Positions 8,424 through 15,529 of a stretch of DNA of 64,000 bases are shown piece by piece (position 1 is the stretch's first letter; each line of letters begins with the position of its first letter). The translations under genes were made by a program, and so were the position numbers. The stretch is taken from assembly GCF_036226885.1 (NCBI RefSeq), contig NZ_CP109027.1, positions 5,456,001 through 5,520,000 on the forward strand. The letters are read 5' to 3'. Under the pieces are notes generated by a model. The model saw only the letters and a list, made by a program, of their open reading frames with translations, had not been told where the DNA came from and ran no database searches. This DNA is from Streptomyces sp. NBC_00663 (GTDB taxonomy: Bacteria; Actinomycetota; Actinomycetes; Streptomycetales; Streptomycetaceae).

Positions 8424-9071
8424 TTACTTCGTCGGCTTCTTCCCGGTCACGCCCAGGTGGACCAACAGCGCCAGGTTCGGCTTGAGTTCGGCCTGCTTGA
8501 CGCCCCAGGTCTGGAAGCCCTTCTGGTGCGAGGCGACGGCCGCGAGCATCGCGACCAGTGAACCGGCGACAGCCGCCGGGTTCACGTCCTTGTCGACCTT
8601 GCCCTTGGACTGCAACTCGGCCACCGAATCGGCCAGGGAGTTGTTCACCGAGTTCAGGATCTTCATTCGGAGTTTGTAGAACCGTTTGTCGCCCTCGGCG
8701 GCACCGAGATCGACGACCCTGAGGATGGCGTCGTTCTTGCGCCAGAACTCCAGGAACCCGTCCACGAGTTCCTGCGCGGTCGTCCAGCCGGCCTTGCCGA
8801 CCCACGACCGGCCCTCCAGCAGAGCGGTCAACTGCCCGCCCTCGGTGGCCATTTGCTCGGCGATCTCCAGGACGGCGCCCTCGACGTCCGGGAAGTACTG
8901 GTAGAAGGTGGCGGGCGAAGTCCCCGCCTTCCGGGCGACATCGATGACTTTGACGTCCCGATAAGGGGAGGAGCTGAGCATCTCGCTGAGGCAGTCGAGC
9001 AGCTTCTGCCGGGTCGCCTGCCCACGCCGGCCGGCCACGCGGCCGTCGACGGTACGCACTTGTCCTGTCAT
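8424..9071 (-). CDS. TetR-family regulator, candidate repressor of the CTGACGGnnCGTCAG regulon
   Basis: 215-residue regulator. An N-terminal TetR helix-turn-helix occupies roughly residues 15-62 (TRQKLLDCLSEML, VIDVARKAGTSPATFYQYF); the remainder is an all-helical ligand-binding domain. It lies next to acyl-CoA dehydrogenase and thiolase genes carrying the shared 15-bp operator. Its own start codon lies inside a degenerate copy, CTGTCATGCCGTCAG at 9065-9079, which suggests autoregulation. The known biology of TetR neighbours of FadE/Ltp genes (KstR, KstR2-type acyl-CoA sensing) suggests a CoA-thioester ligand, but this is inferred. The other TetR at 28289 has a different operator. Confidence 0.88.
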   Translation of the reverse strand: MTGQVRTVDGRVAGRRGQATRQKLLDCLSEMLSSSPYRDVKVIDVARKAGTSPATFYQYFPDVEGAVLEIAEQMATEGGQLTALLEGRSWVGKAGWTTAQELVDGFLEFWRKNDAILRVVDLGAAEGDKRFYKLRMKILNSVNNSLADSVAELQSKGKVDKDVNPAAVAGSLVAMLAAVASHQKGFQTWGVKQAELKPNLALLVHLGVTGKKPTK

Positions 9072-9079
9072 GCCGTCAG
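9065..9079. promoter_or_regulatory. Degenerate regulon operator over the TetR start codon
   Basis: CTGTCATGCCGTCAG keeps the right half-site CGTCAG exactly and CTG/C of the left half, with 15-bp total length as in the other eight sites. The TetR start codon is inside it. A weaker site is common for autoregulation; it could also be chance. Confidence 0.4.
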
Positions 9080-9194
9080 CTTACCGAGGGGTGATCGGAG
9101 CGCGATTCGGCCGACTGCAAATGGGGTGCACGGGCTTCGGGAGACGGGTGTGCCTGGTCCTGCGGGGTGCGTGAGTCGCCGTTAGTTTGGCGGT

Positions 9195-9941
9195 ATGGCC
9201 GAAAACAGGGCATCCGCGTACGGAGAGGGCGTCCCGTGCTGGGTGGACGCGCAGCTTCCCGACGTCGAGGCGGGCAAGCGGTTCTACGGTGAGCTCTTCG
9301 GGTGGAGCTTCGAGGAGCAGCGGTACGGCGGGGCCGTGTGGGCCCTGCACGAGGGCAAGCCGGTCGCCGCGCTCGCGCACAAGACGGACGGGCGGATGCC
9401 CACCGTGTGGACGGTGTACTTCGCCACCCCCGACATCGAGGGCCTGGCCGACCGGGTCTGGGCGGCCGGCGGGCAGGTCGTCACCGCCCCCATGCCGGTC
9501 GGCGACCTCGGCACCAGCGCCCTGGTCACCGACCCGGACGGCGCCGTCTTCGGCCTGTGGGAGCCGGAGAGCCACCCCGGCTTCGGCACCCGGCACGAGG
9601 TGGGCACCTTCGGCTGGGCGGAGCTGTACTCGCGTGACACCGAGGCCGCCAACACCTTCTACGGCGGGCTCTTCCACGACGCCCTGTTCGGGCCGGACGC
9701 CGTGCCCGACTTCGGCCGCGCCCCCGTCTCCGACGTCTTCCCGGCCGAGATGCCGCCGCACTTCCTCGTCCACTTCCAGGTCGCGGAGTGCGAGGCCGCC
9801 CTCGGGACGGTGAACCGGCTCGGCGGCCGGGTCCAGGCGCCACCTTTCGAGACGTCCTACGGCAGAGCGGCCGTCGTCACCGACAATCAGGGGGCGTCCT
9901 TCGCACTGCTGGAGCGCCCGTCCCGGGAGCCCGGCCGGTGA
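9195..9941 (+). CDS. Two-domain VOC (glyoxalase/bleomycin-resistance fold) protein
   Basis: 248-residue protein made of two vicinal-oxygen-chelate modules, about residues 12-122 and 135-243. Each begins with the family pattern (PCWVDAQLPDVEAGKRFYGELFGW and GWAELYSRDTEAANTFYGGLF) and ends with DPDGAVFGLWEP or DNQGASFALLERP. Actinobacterial members of this set are often annotated as hydroxylases or glyoxalases, but metal ligands cannot be assigned with confidence here. It is transcribed alone toward afsK; a GGGATG-AGA-CATCCC inverted repeat follows 13 bp after its stop. Confidence 0.82.
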   Translation: MAENRASAYGEGVPCWVDAQLPDVEAGKRFYGELFGWSFEEQRYGGAVWALHEGKPVAALAHKTDGRMPTVWTVYFATPDIEGLADRVWAAGGQVVTAPMPVGDLGTSALVTDPDGAVFGLWEPESHPGFGTRHEVGTFGWAELYSRDTEAANTFYGGLFHDALFGPDAVPDFGRAPVSDVFPAEMPPHFLVHFQVAECEAALGTVNRLGGRVQAPPFETSYGRAAVVTDNQGASFALLERPSREPGR

Positions 9942-9954
9942 AGGCTGCCGTTTT

Positions 9955-9969
9955 GGGATGAGACATCCC
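9955..9969. promoter_or_regulatory. GGGATG-AGA-CATCCC inverted repeat upstream of afsK
   Basis: Perfect 6+3+6 inverted repeat in the 169-bp gap before afsK. Without a T-tract it is a poor terminator; it may be an operator. A -10-like TAAGGAT at 10071-10077 is the best afsK promoter candidate, about 100 bp further on. Confidence 0.35.
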
Positions 9970-10110
9970 GATGTGCGCCCGGGTTCGCCACCAGGCCTCC
10001 GGCCAGGAAGAATCAGGGTGCGTGCCGCCATGGCGGTGCGGTGGTGAGACGCTGCACGGGGTCGCGTACATAAGGATGTGACGTGGCCCGTACGGGGAGG
10101 TGGCAGGCAA

Positions 10111-12462
10111 GTGGTGGATCAGCTGACGCAGCACGATCCGCGGCGCATCGGGCCGTTCGAGGTGCTGGGACGGCTGGGTGCCGGCGGCATGGGGCTGGTC
10201 TATCTCGCGCGCTCGGCGTCCGGCCGGCGCGTGGCGATCAAGACGGTCCGGACGGAGCTCGCCGAGGACCAGCTGTTCCGCGTCCGCTTCACGCGTGAGG
10301 TCGAGGCGGCCAGGGCCGTCTCCGGCTTCTACACGGCGGCCGTGGTCGACGCCGACCCGCGCGCGGCCGTGCCGTGGCTGGCCACCGCGTACGTCCCCGC
10401 GCCCTCCCTCGAAGAGATAGTGAACGAGTGCGGGCCGATGCCGGCCCAGGCGGTGCGCTGGCTCGCGGCGGGCGTCGCGGAGGCGCTCCAGTCGATCCAC
10501 GGCGCGGGGCTGGTCCACCGTGACCTCAAGCCCTCCAACGTCCTCGTCGTCGAGGACGGCCCCCGGGTGATCGACTTCGGTATCGCCTCCGGCGTATCGA
10601 ACACACGTCTGACAATGACGAACGTCGCCGTCGGCACCCCCGCCTACATGTCCCCGGAGCAGGCCAAGGACTCCCGCAGCGTCACCGGCGCGAGTGACGT
10701 CTTCTCGCTCGGCTCGATGCTGGTCTTCGCCGCCACCGGCCACCCGCCCTTCCACGGCGCCAACCCGGTCGAGACGGTCTTCATGCTGCTGCGCGAGGGC
10801 CCGGACCTCGAAGGCCTCCCCGACGAGCTGCGCCCGCTCATCGAGTCCTGTATGCAGATGGAGGCCACCGGCCGCCCCAACCCGGCCGACCTCCAGGCCC
10901 AGCTGGCCCCGCACCTCTTCGGCTCCGGCTCCGACGACAGCGGCACGGCCTCGGCCTGGCTGCCCGAGCGGGCGGTCGGCCTGATCGAGGCCCGCCGCAA
11001 CGGCCGCCCGGCCGTGAAGCCGGGGCACGGCGGACGCAGCGGAGGCGGCCGGCCCGCCCCCGTGCCCCCGCCGCCCTCCCATGACCCGGTCGTCCCGGCC
11101 CGTGTCCCCGTCGGCGCCCCCGACACCGGCCCGGTACGCCTCGCGAGCGCCCCCGTGCCCATCGGGCCCGGCCCGCGTGTCGCCGACGCCCGTGCCGCCG
11201 CCGTGAAGGCACCGCCGCCCGAGGCGGGCCTGGTCGCCAGCTGGTCCAAGCCGCGCCCCGGAGTCAACGGCACGGACGGTGCCGTGGGCCCCGCCGTACC
11301 CGCGCCCCCGCCCCTCGCGCCCGAGACGGCCTCCGGCTGGCGCCCCTGGCGTTTCCGTATGTCCAACGACGTGTGGGGCACCCCGTCCGTCGCCGGTGAC
11401 CTCGTCTACGTCACCTCCTTCGAGGTGCACGCCCTGGACGTGGCGACCGGCCGGCGCAGCTTCAAGACGCGGGACGTCGCCTGGTCGATGGCGGTCGCGG
11501 ACGGCCGTATCCACGCCTCCGACGGCCCCACCCTGTTCGCCCTGGACGCCCGCGAGGGCGGCGACCTGTGGCGGCTCCAGACCGAGGCCTGGGTGTACGC
11601 GCTCAGGGCCGACCGGGGCACCGTCGTCACCGGCACCCGCGGTGGCGGCGTCCAGGCCTGGGAGGCCGCCAACGGCCGCAAACTCTGGGAGGTCACCGGC
11701 GCCCAGACCGACTTCGAGTCCCCCGAGGCGGGCCCGGCCCTCCACGACGGCACGGTCTACGTCTGGCAGGACGCCCGGCTGCGCGCCCTGGACGCCCGCA
11801 CCGGGGACGAGCGCTGGTCGTACCCGATCGGCGACGCGGCCTCCTGCGGCGGGGTGCCGGTACGGGTCTCGCAGGCGCCGGACGGCTATGTGTACGTCGC
11901 CGCCGGCACCCGCGTCCTCGCGCTGGACGTGGCGAGCGGCCATGTGAAGTGGCACTTCGAGGCGCCGGCCGTGTTCCTGTGCGCGCCCACCTTCGTGCCG
12001 GGCCCCGCGGTCACCGGCGGCGGGGTCTACCTGGCCGACTATCTCGGCACGGTCTACGCCCTCGACGCCGCCGACGGCCGCGACCGCTGGCGCATCGCCA
12101 CCGAGGCACGGTCCTCCATCGAGCCGGTGCTGGTCGCGGCGGGCCATGTGCACGTGGGGAGCGGCAAGGGGCTCTACACGCTGGACGCGGTCACCGGTAC
12201 ACCCAAGTGGCGCTTCCAGGCGGGCGGCGACATCGTGGGCGCCCCCGCGGTCGCCGAGGGCCGGATCCACTTCGGCTCCACCGACCATCTGCTCTACACC
12301 CTGAAGGCCGACGACGGCCGGCTGCGCTGGAAGCTGGCGACCGGCGGCGAGATCACCGGCGCCCCGGTGGTCAAGGACGGCGTCGTGTACGCGTGCAGCA
12401 AGGACCGCTGTGTGTACGCGCTGGACGCGGAGAAGGGCACCGGGACGGCCCGCACGGCCTGA
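10111..12462 (+). CDS. afsK: AfsK serine/threonine protein kinase
   Basis: 783-residue Hanks-type kinase that phosphorylates AfsR and thereby stimulates secondary metabolism and, through other targets, hyphal branching. The kinase domain (residues ~14-270) has GRLGAGGMGLVY, catalytic Lys44 (VAIK), HRDLKPSN with Asp138, DFG at 155-157 and GTPAYMSPEQ. Thr168 in the activation loop coincides with the autophosphorylation site described for S. coelicolor AfsK, supporting the GTG at 10111 (GGGGAGG upstream). A Pro/Ala-rich linker (~305-410) leads to a C-terminal PQQ-type beta-propeller (~415-775) with repeated YALDAADGRDRW-like blades. No membrane helix is seen. Slightly shorter than the ~799-residue S. 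coelicolor protein. Confidence 0.96.
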   Translation: MVDQLTQHDPRRIGPFEVLGRLGAGGMGLVYLARSASGRRVAIKTVRTELAEDQLFRVRFTREVEAARAVSGFYTAAVVDADPRAAVPWLATAYVPAPSLEEIVNECGPMPAQAVRWLAAGVAEALQSIHGAGLVHRDLKPSNVLVVEDGPRVIDFGIASGVSNTRLTMTNVAVGTPAYMSPEQAKDSRSVTGASDVFSLGSMLVFAATGHPPFHGANPVETVFMLLREGPDLEGLPDELRPLIESCMQMEATGRPNPADLQAQLAPHLFGSGSDDSGTASAWLPERAVGLIEARRNGRPAVKPGHGGRSGGGRPAPVPPPPSHDPVVPARVPVGAPDTGPVRLASAPVPIGPGPRVADARAAAVKAPPPEAGLVASWSKPRPGVNGTDGAVGPAVPAPPPLAPETASGWRPWRFRMSNDVWGTPSVAGDLVYVTSFEVHALDVATGRRSFKTRDVAWSMAVADGRIHASDGPTLFALDAREGGDLWRLQTEAWVYALRADRGTVVTGTRGGGVQAWEAANGRKLWEVTGAQTDFESPEAGPALHDGTVYVWQDARLRALDARTGDERWSYPIGDAASCGGVPVRVSQAPDGYVYVAAGTRVLALDVASGHVKWHFEAPAVFLCAPTFVPGPAVTGGGVYLADYLGTVYALDAADGRDRWRIATEARSSIEPVLVAAGHVHVGSGKGLYTLDAVTGTPKWRFQAGGDIVGAPAVAEGRIHFGSTDHLLYTLKADDGRLRWKLATGGEITGAPVVKDGVVYACSKDRCVYALDAEKGTGTARTA

Positions 12463-12491
12463 CCGGGCCCGATCGGGCCTTGTGCGGGACG

Positions 12492-12532
12492 GCCGTCGTA
12501 CGCCCGGGGCGGGAGGACCGCCCCGCGACGGC
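12492..12532 (+). terminator. afsK terminator hairpin
   Basis: Nested stem 30 bp after the afsK stop: outer GCCGTCG/CGACGGC and inner CGGGGCGG/CCGCCCCG with a GAGGA loop. No U-tract, as is usual in Streptomyces. Confidence 0.6.
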
Positions 12533-12597
12533 TGCTAGCGTGACGTGTTCACGATCAAGCAGGCGTTTTGTCGCCTTTTTCTCACGGGGGAACAGTG

Positions 12598-13104
12598 GTG
12601 AAGCTTCGCCATGTCCGCGCGGTGGCCGTCTTCGTCGGAGTGGTGGTCGCACTGACCGGCGCCCGGCACTCGTCCGGAGCCGGATGCTCGGGTCACAGCT
12701 CCAACTCCGACAGCTCCTCGCACAGTTCGACGGGCGGCGGCAGCACCCACTACGACGACGATGACGACTCCGTCTCGGGCTCGGGCTCGGACTCCGGCTC
12801 GGGCGGCGTCTCCGAGACCACGCTCGGTGAGCCGACGCAGGACCTGACGATCGCCGAGTGCAAGGTCGAGAACGGCTCCCTCGTCGCCGACGTCCGGGCC
12901 ACCAACAGCAGCACCGCCGAGACGTACTCCTACATGTTCCAGGTGGCGTTCAAGGACGCCTCCGGCACGACCGCCGCGACCGGCAGCAGCGGCATCTTCT
13001 CGCTCGCCCCGGGCGCCTCCGACTCGGCCCTCGTCACCGCGAGCTCCACGGTCACCGACGGCACCTGCGAGCTGGTGGACCCGCAGCGCATCAGCGCGTC
13101 CTGA
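12598..13104 (+). CDS. Small secreted Ser/Asp-rich protein, DUF4352/FxLYD-like
   Basis: 168-residue exported protein in the position occupied by SCO4424 in S. coelicolor (between afsK and afsS). The GTG at 12598 has GGGGG 7 bp upstream; an adjacent GTG at 12595 is equally readable. A hydrophobic signal (VRAVAVFVGVVVALTGA) is followed by a Ser/Gly/Asp low-complexity stretch including DDDDD (~residues 30-70). A beta-sandwich domain then shows the pattern of secreted FxLYD/DUF4352 domains (ADVRATNSSTAETYSYMFQV, then FSLAPGASDSALV). Two Cys in that domain may form a disulphide. Function unknown. Its 3' end overlaps the converging hydratase by 14 bp. Confidence 0.75.
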   Translation: MKLRHVRAVAVFVGVVVALTGARHSSGAGCSGHSSNSDSSSHSSTGGGSTHYDDDDDSVSGSGSDSGSGGVSETTLGEPTQDLTIAECKVENGSLVADVRATNSSTAETYSYMFQVAFKDASGTTAATGSSGIFSLAPGASDSALVTASSTVTDGTCELVDPQRISAS

Positions 13105-13861
13105 ACCCCGGCCGGCGGGCGGAGAACAGCTCCGCCTGCCGGTCCCCGGGCAGGTTGCCCAGCGCGATCAGATGCGGCGCCTGCGCGAACCCGGCGGCCA
13201 GCGCCGCCTCCCGGGCCGCCCACAGGGCCCGGACGGTGCCCTGCACCCCGGCCGTCGGCTGCTCGGCGATGACGGCGGCACGGGCGACGGCGACATCCAA
13301 CGCCTCGCCCGGGTCGCTGAGTTCGGAGACGAGCCCGATGTCGTACGCCCGCCGCGCGGACATCCGTTCCGCCGTCCCCATCAGCATCATCCGGGCGACC
13401 TCCCCGTACGGGATCCGCTGCGCCATGAGCACCGACTCGTACGCGCTGACCATGCCGTAGGTGGTGTGCGGGTCGAAGAAGGTGGCGTCCGGATCGGCGA
13501 CGACGAACTCGCTCTCGCCGAGCAGATAGAAGGCGCCCCCGCAGGCCATGCCGCGCACGGCGGCGATGACGGGTTTCCAGAGGTCGTTGGACTTGGGCCC
13601 GACGCGCAGCAGCGGATCGTCGGCCATGTAGGGGGAGGTGGGCTGCGGGACCTCCGCGTCCCGGTCGAGCCCGGTGCAGAAGGCGCGTTCACCGGCGCCG
13701 GTGAGGACGACGGCCCGCACGGAGTCGTCGAACCGCAACGCGCGCCAGGCCGCCCGGAGTTCGTCCCTCAGCTCCAGGTCGAGGGCGTTGAGACGCTCCG
13801 GCCGGTCGAGGGTGACGACGGCGACGCCGGTGTCCTTGTCGGTGGTGGCCCGAAGGGTCAT
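13091..13861 (-). CDS. Enoyl-CoA hydratase/isomerase family protein
   Basis: 256-residue crotonase. It has the N-terminal VVTLDRPERLNALD, the first oxyanion-hole segment RAFCTGLDRD and the second, VRGMACGGAFYLLGESEFVVAD (~residues 100-120), which normally stabilises the thioester enolate. The usual hydratase Glu pair is not obvious: after CGG comes AFYLLGES, and later DPHTTYGMVSA replaces FP(E)xxLG. It could therefore be a hydratase, isomerase or hydrolase. It is the last gene of the operon thiolase - DUF35 - hydratase; its ATG overlaps the DUF35 stop (ATGA), so the three proteins likely work on one acyl-CoA. Confidence 0.86.
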   Translation of the reverse strand: MTLRATTDKDTGVAVVTLDRPERLNALDLELRDELRAAWRALRFDDSVRAVVLTGAGERAFCTGLDRDAEVPQPTSPYMADDPLLRVGPKSNDLWKPVIAAVRGMACGGAFYLLGESEFVVADPDATFFDPHTTYGMVSAYESVLMAQRIPYGEVARMMLMGTAERMSARRAYDIGLVSELSDPGEALDVAVARAAVIAEQPTAGVQGTVRALWAAREAALAAGFAQAPHLIALGNLPGDRQAELFSARRPGFRTR

Positions 13862-14277
13862 GGCCGCTCCAGGATCCACTGCGGCAGCCCGGTCCCGGGG
13901 TCGGGCACGAACCGCACTCTGGCGCCGATGCGCAGGCGCTCGACCGGCAGCGAGTCGAGCCGCGCCCCGGGCTCGGTGACCAGGTTGCCGACCAGCCGGA
14001 TCCGCGGCGCCTCCGCCAGCTCCACGACGATCACGTTGTACGGCGCCTGCGCGGCGTAGTCCGGCAGCAGCGGCGGGTGGGGGACGACGTACGACCACAC
14101 CTGCCCCTGCCCGGACAGCCGCCGCCACTCGGTGCCGAAGGACTGGCAGTGGGGACAGCAGGGGCGGGGCGGGAAGCGGAGTTCGCCGCAGTCGGCGCAG
14201 GCCTGGACGCGGAGTTCGCCCCGGGCGGCGTACCGCCAGAAGGGGGCGCCTTCGGGGTCGATGGCGGGAGAGAGCAT
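13858..14277 (-). CDS. DUF35 OB-fold / zinc-ribbon subunit of an Ltp-type aldolase
   Basis: 139-residue protein with zinc ribbon CADC...CPHC (about residues 27-44) and OB-fold elements GQVWSYVVPHPP and YNVIVVELAEAPRIRLVGN. It is encoded 2 bp after the lipid-transfer thiolase stop and overlaps the hydratase start by 4 bp. A DUF35/Ltp gene pair in one operon is the hallmark of the retro-aldolases that remove side-chain carbons of steroid-like acyl-CoAs (ChsH2 DUF35 domain with Ltp2), so a heterodimer with the upstream protein is likely. Confidence 0.9.
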   Translation of the reverse strand: MLSPAIDPEGAPFWRYAARGELRVQACADCGELRFPPRPCCPHCQSFGTEWRRLSGQGQVWSYVVPHPPLLPDYAAQAPYNVIVVELAEAPRIRLVGNLVTEPGARLDSLPVERLRIGARVRFVPDPGTGLPQWILERP

Positions 14278-14279
14278 GG

Positions 14280-15434
14280 TCAGCTCCTGTTCGTCAGCAG
14301 CAGGGCCGAGGTGGGGACGCCCTCACCGGCGGTGACCAGACAGGTGGCGGCGCCCGGCACCTGGGCGGTACTGGTTCCTCTGAGCTGCTTCACCCCTTCG
14401 TTGATGAGGTTGAAGCCATGGACGTAGGCCTCGCTGAGCCCGCCGCCACCGGTGTTGATCGGCAGCCGCCCCCCGCTCTCCAGCGCCCCCTGCTCGGTGA
14501 ACGCGCCGCCCTCTCCCCGCCCGCAGAACCCGTACCCCTCCAGGGAGAGCGGGATGAGCGCGGTGAACGCGTCGTATATCTGGGCGACGTCGATGTCCTC
14601 GGGGGCGAAGTCGGCGTGCTTCCACAGGTGTCGGGCGGCGGCCCAGGACGGTCCGGTGAGGGGGTCGTCGTTCCAGTAGTTGACCATGCCGTGGTGCTGG
14701 GCGGGCAGGCCCTGGGCGGCGGAGTGGACGTACACGGGCGTCCGGCGGCAGTCGGCCGCCCGCTCCCTGCTGACCACGACACAGGCCAACGCCCCGTCCG
14801 TCTCCAGGCAGTTGTCGAAGAGACAGAGCGGCTCGCTGATCCAGCGGGCGGTCATGTACATCTCGCGGGTGAGAGGGCGGTCGTACATCACGGCCGCCGG
14901 ATTCTGGTTGGCCCTGTTCCGGCAGGCGAGGGCGACATTGAAGAGGTGGTCGCGGGTCGCCCCGTACTCGTGCAGGTAGCGGCGCGTCAGCATGGCGATC
15001 TCGTCGACGGGCCGGAGCAGCCCGAAGGGCCGGGTCCACTGGGCGGGGGTGGGGAGTTGGGTGACGGTGTTGCGCCACGGCCGGGGCCCGCTGCCCCGCT
15101 TCCGTGACCGCCAGGCGACGCCGACCGTGGCCTGACCGGCGGCGATGGCGGCGGCGAGGTGCGCGACGGTGGCGCAGGAGCCGCCGCCCCCGTACCCGAC
15201 CCGGCTGAAGTAGGTGAGATCCCCGAACCCGACGGCCTTCGCCAGCTCGACCTCGTCCGTCTCCTCCATGGTGAAGGAGGCGAGGGCGTCGACCTCGCCG
15301 GGGGCGATGCCGGCGTCGTCGAGGGCGGCGACCACGGCACGGCAGGCGAGGGTGCGTTCGTCCTCGGGGAGTTGCTTGGCGAAGGCGGTCTGTCCTATCC
15401 CGACGATCGCGGTGGCGTCCTTGATCCCGGCCAT
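14280..15434 (-). CDS. Lipid-transfer (Ltp2-like) thiolase-fold protein, likely retro-aldolase
   Basis: 384-residue thiolase-fold protein. Around the usual nucleophile position it reads SRVGYGGGGSCATVAHLAA; by my alignment the Cys there is displaced from the thiolase nucleophile. VAQIYDAFTALIPLSLEGYG and NTGGGGLSEAYVHGFNL correspond to the conserved YDAF and GGG loops of the SCPx/Ltp group. Together with the downstream DUF35 it should cleave a beta-hydroxyacyl-CoA to a ketone or aldehyde plus short acyl-CoA. It heads a three-gene operon divergent from the acyl-CoA synthetase; operator site 3 is 31 bp upstream of its ATG. Confidence 0.88.
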   Translation of the reverse strand: MAGIKDATAIVGIGQTAFAKQLPEDERTLACRAVVAALDDAGIAPGEVDALASFTMEETDEVELAKAVGFGDLTYFSRVGYGGGGSCATVAHLAAAIAAGQATVGVAWRSRKRGSGPRPWRNTVTQLPTPAQWTRPFGLLRPVDEIAMLTRRYLHEYGATRDHLFNVALACRNRANQNPAAVMYDRPLTREMYMTARWISEPLCLFDNCLETDGALACVVVSRERAADCRRTPVYVHSAAQGLPAQHHGMVNYWNDDPLTGPSWAAARHLWKHADFAPEDIDVAQIYDAFTALIPLSLEGYGFCGRGEGGAFTEQGALESGGRLPINTGGGGLSEAYVHGFNLINEGVKQLRGTSTAQVPGAATCLVTAGEGVPTSALLLTNRS

Positions 15435-15465
15435 GCGCGCACACCTCCACACTGCTGAAGGGCTG

Positions 15466-15480
15466 CTGACAGGCCGTCAG
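15466..15480. promoter_or_regulatory. CTGACAGGCCGTCAG operator (site 3)
   Basis: Inverted repeat with one mismatch in the left half, in the 95-bp gap between divergent thiolase and acyl-CoA synthetase genes. It is nearer the thiolase start. Centre-to-centre distance to site 4 is 27 bp, the same as between sites 6 and 7. Confidence 0.8.
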
Positions 15481-15492
15481 GGTACAGCTAAT

Positions 15493-15507
15493 CTGACGGG
15501 TAGTCAG
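15493..15507. promoter_or_regulatory. CTGACGGGTAGTCAG operator (site 4)
   Basis: Inverted repeat 22 bp upstream of the acyl-CoA synthetase ATG. TAATCT at 15489-15494, a -10-like hexamer, abuts it, the same promoter/operator geometry as at site 2 (TAATAT) and site 8 (TTATCT). Confidence 0.82.
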
Positions 15508-15529
15508 CTCCGGGGTTGGGAGGCCTGCG

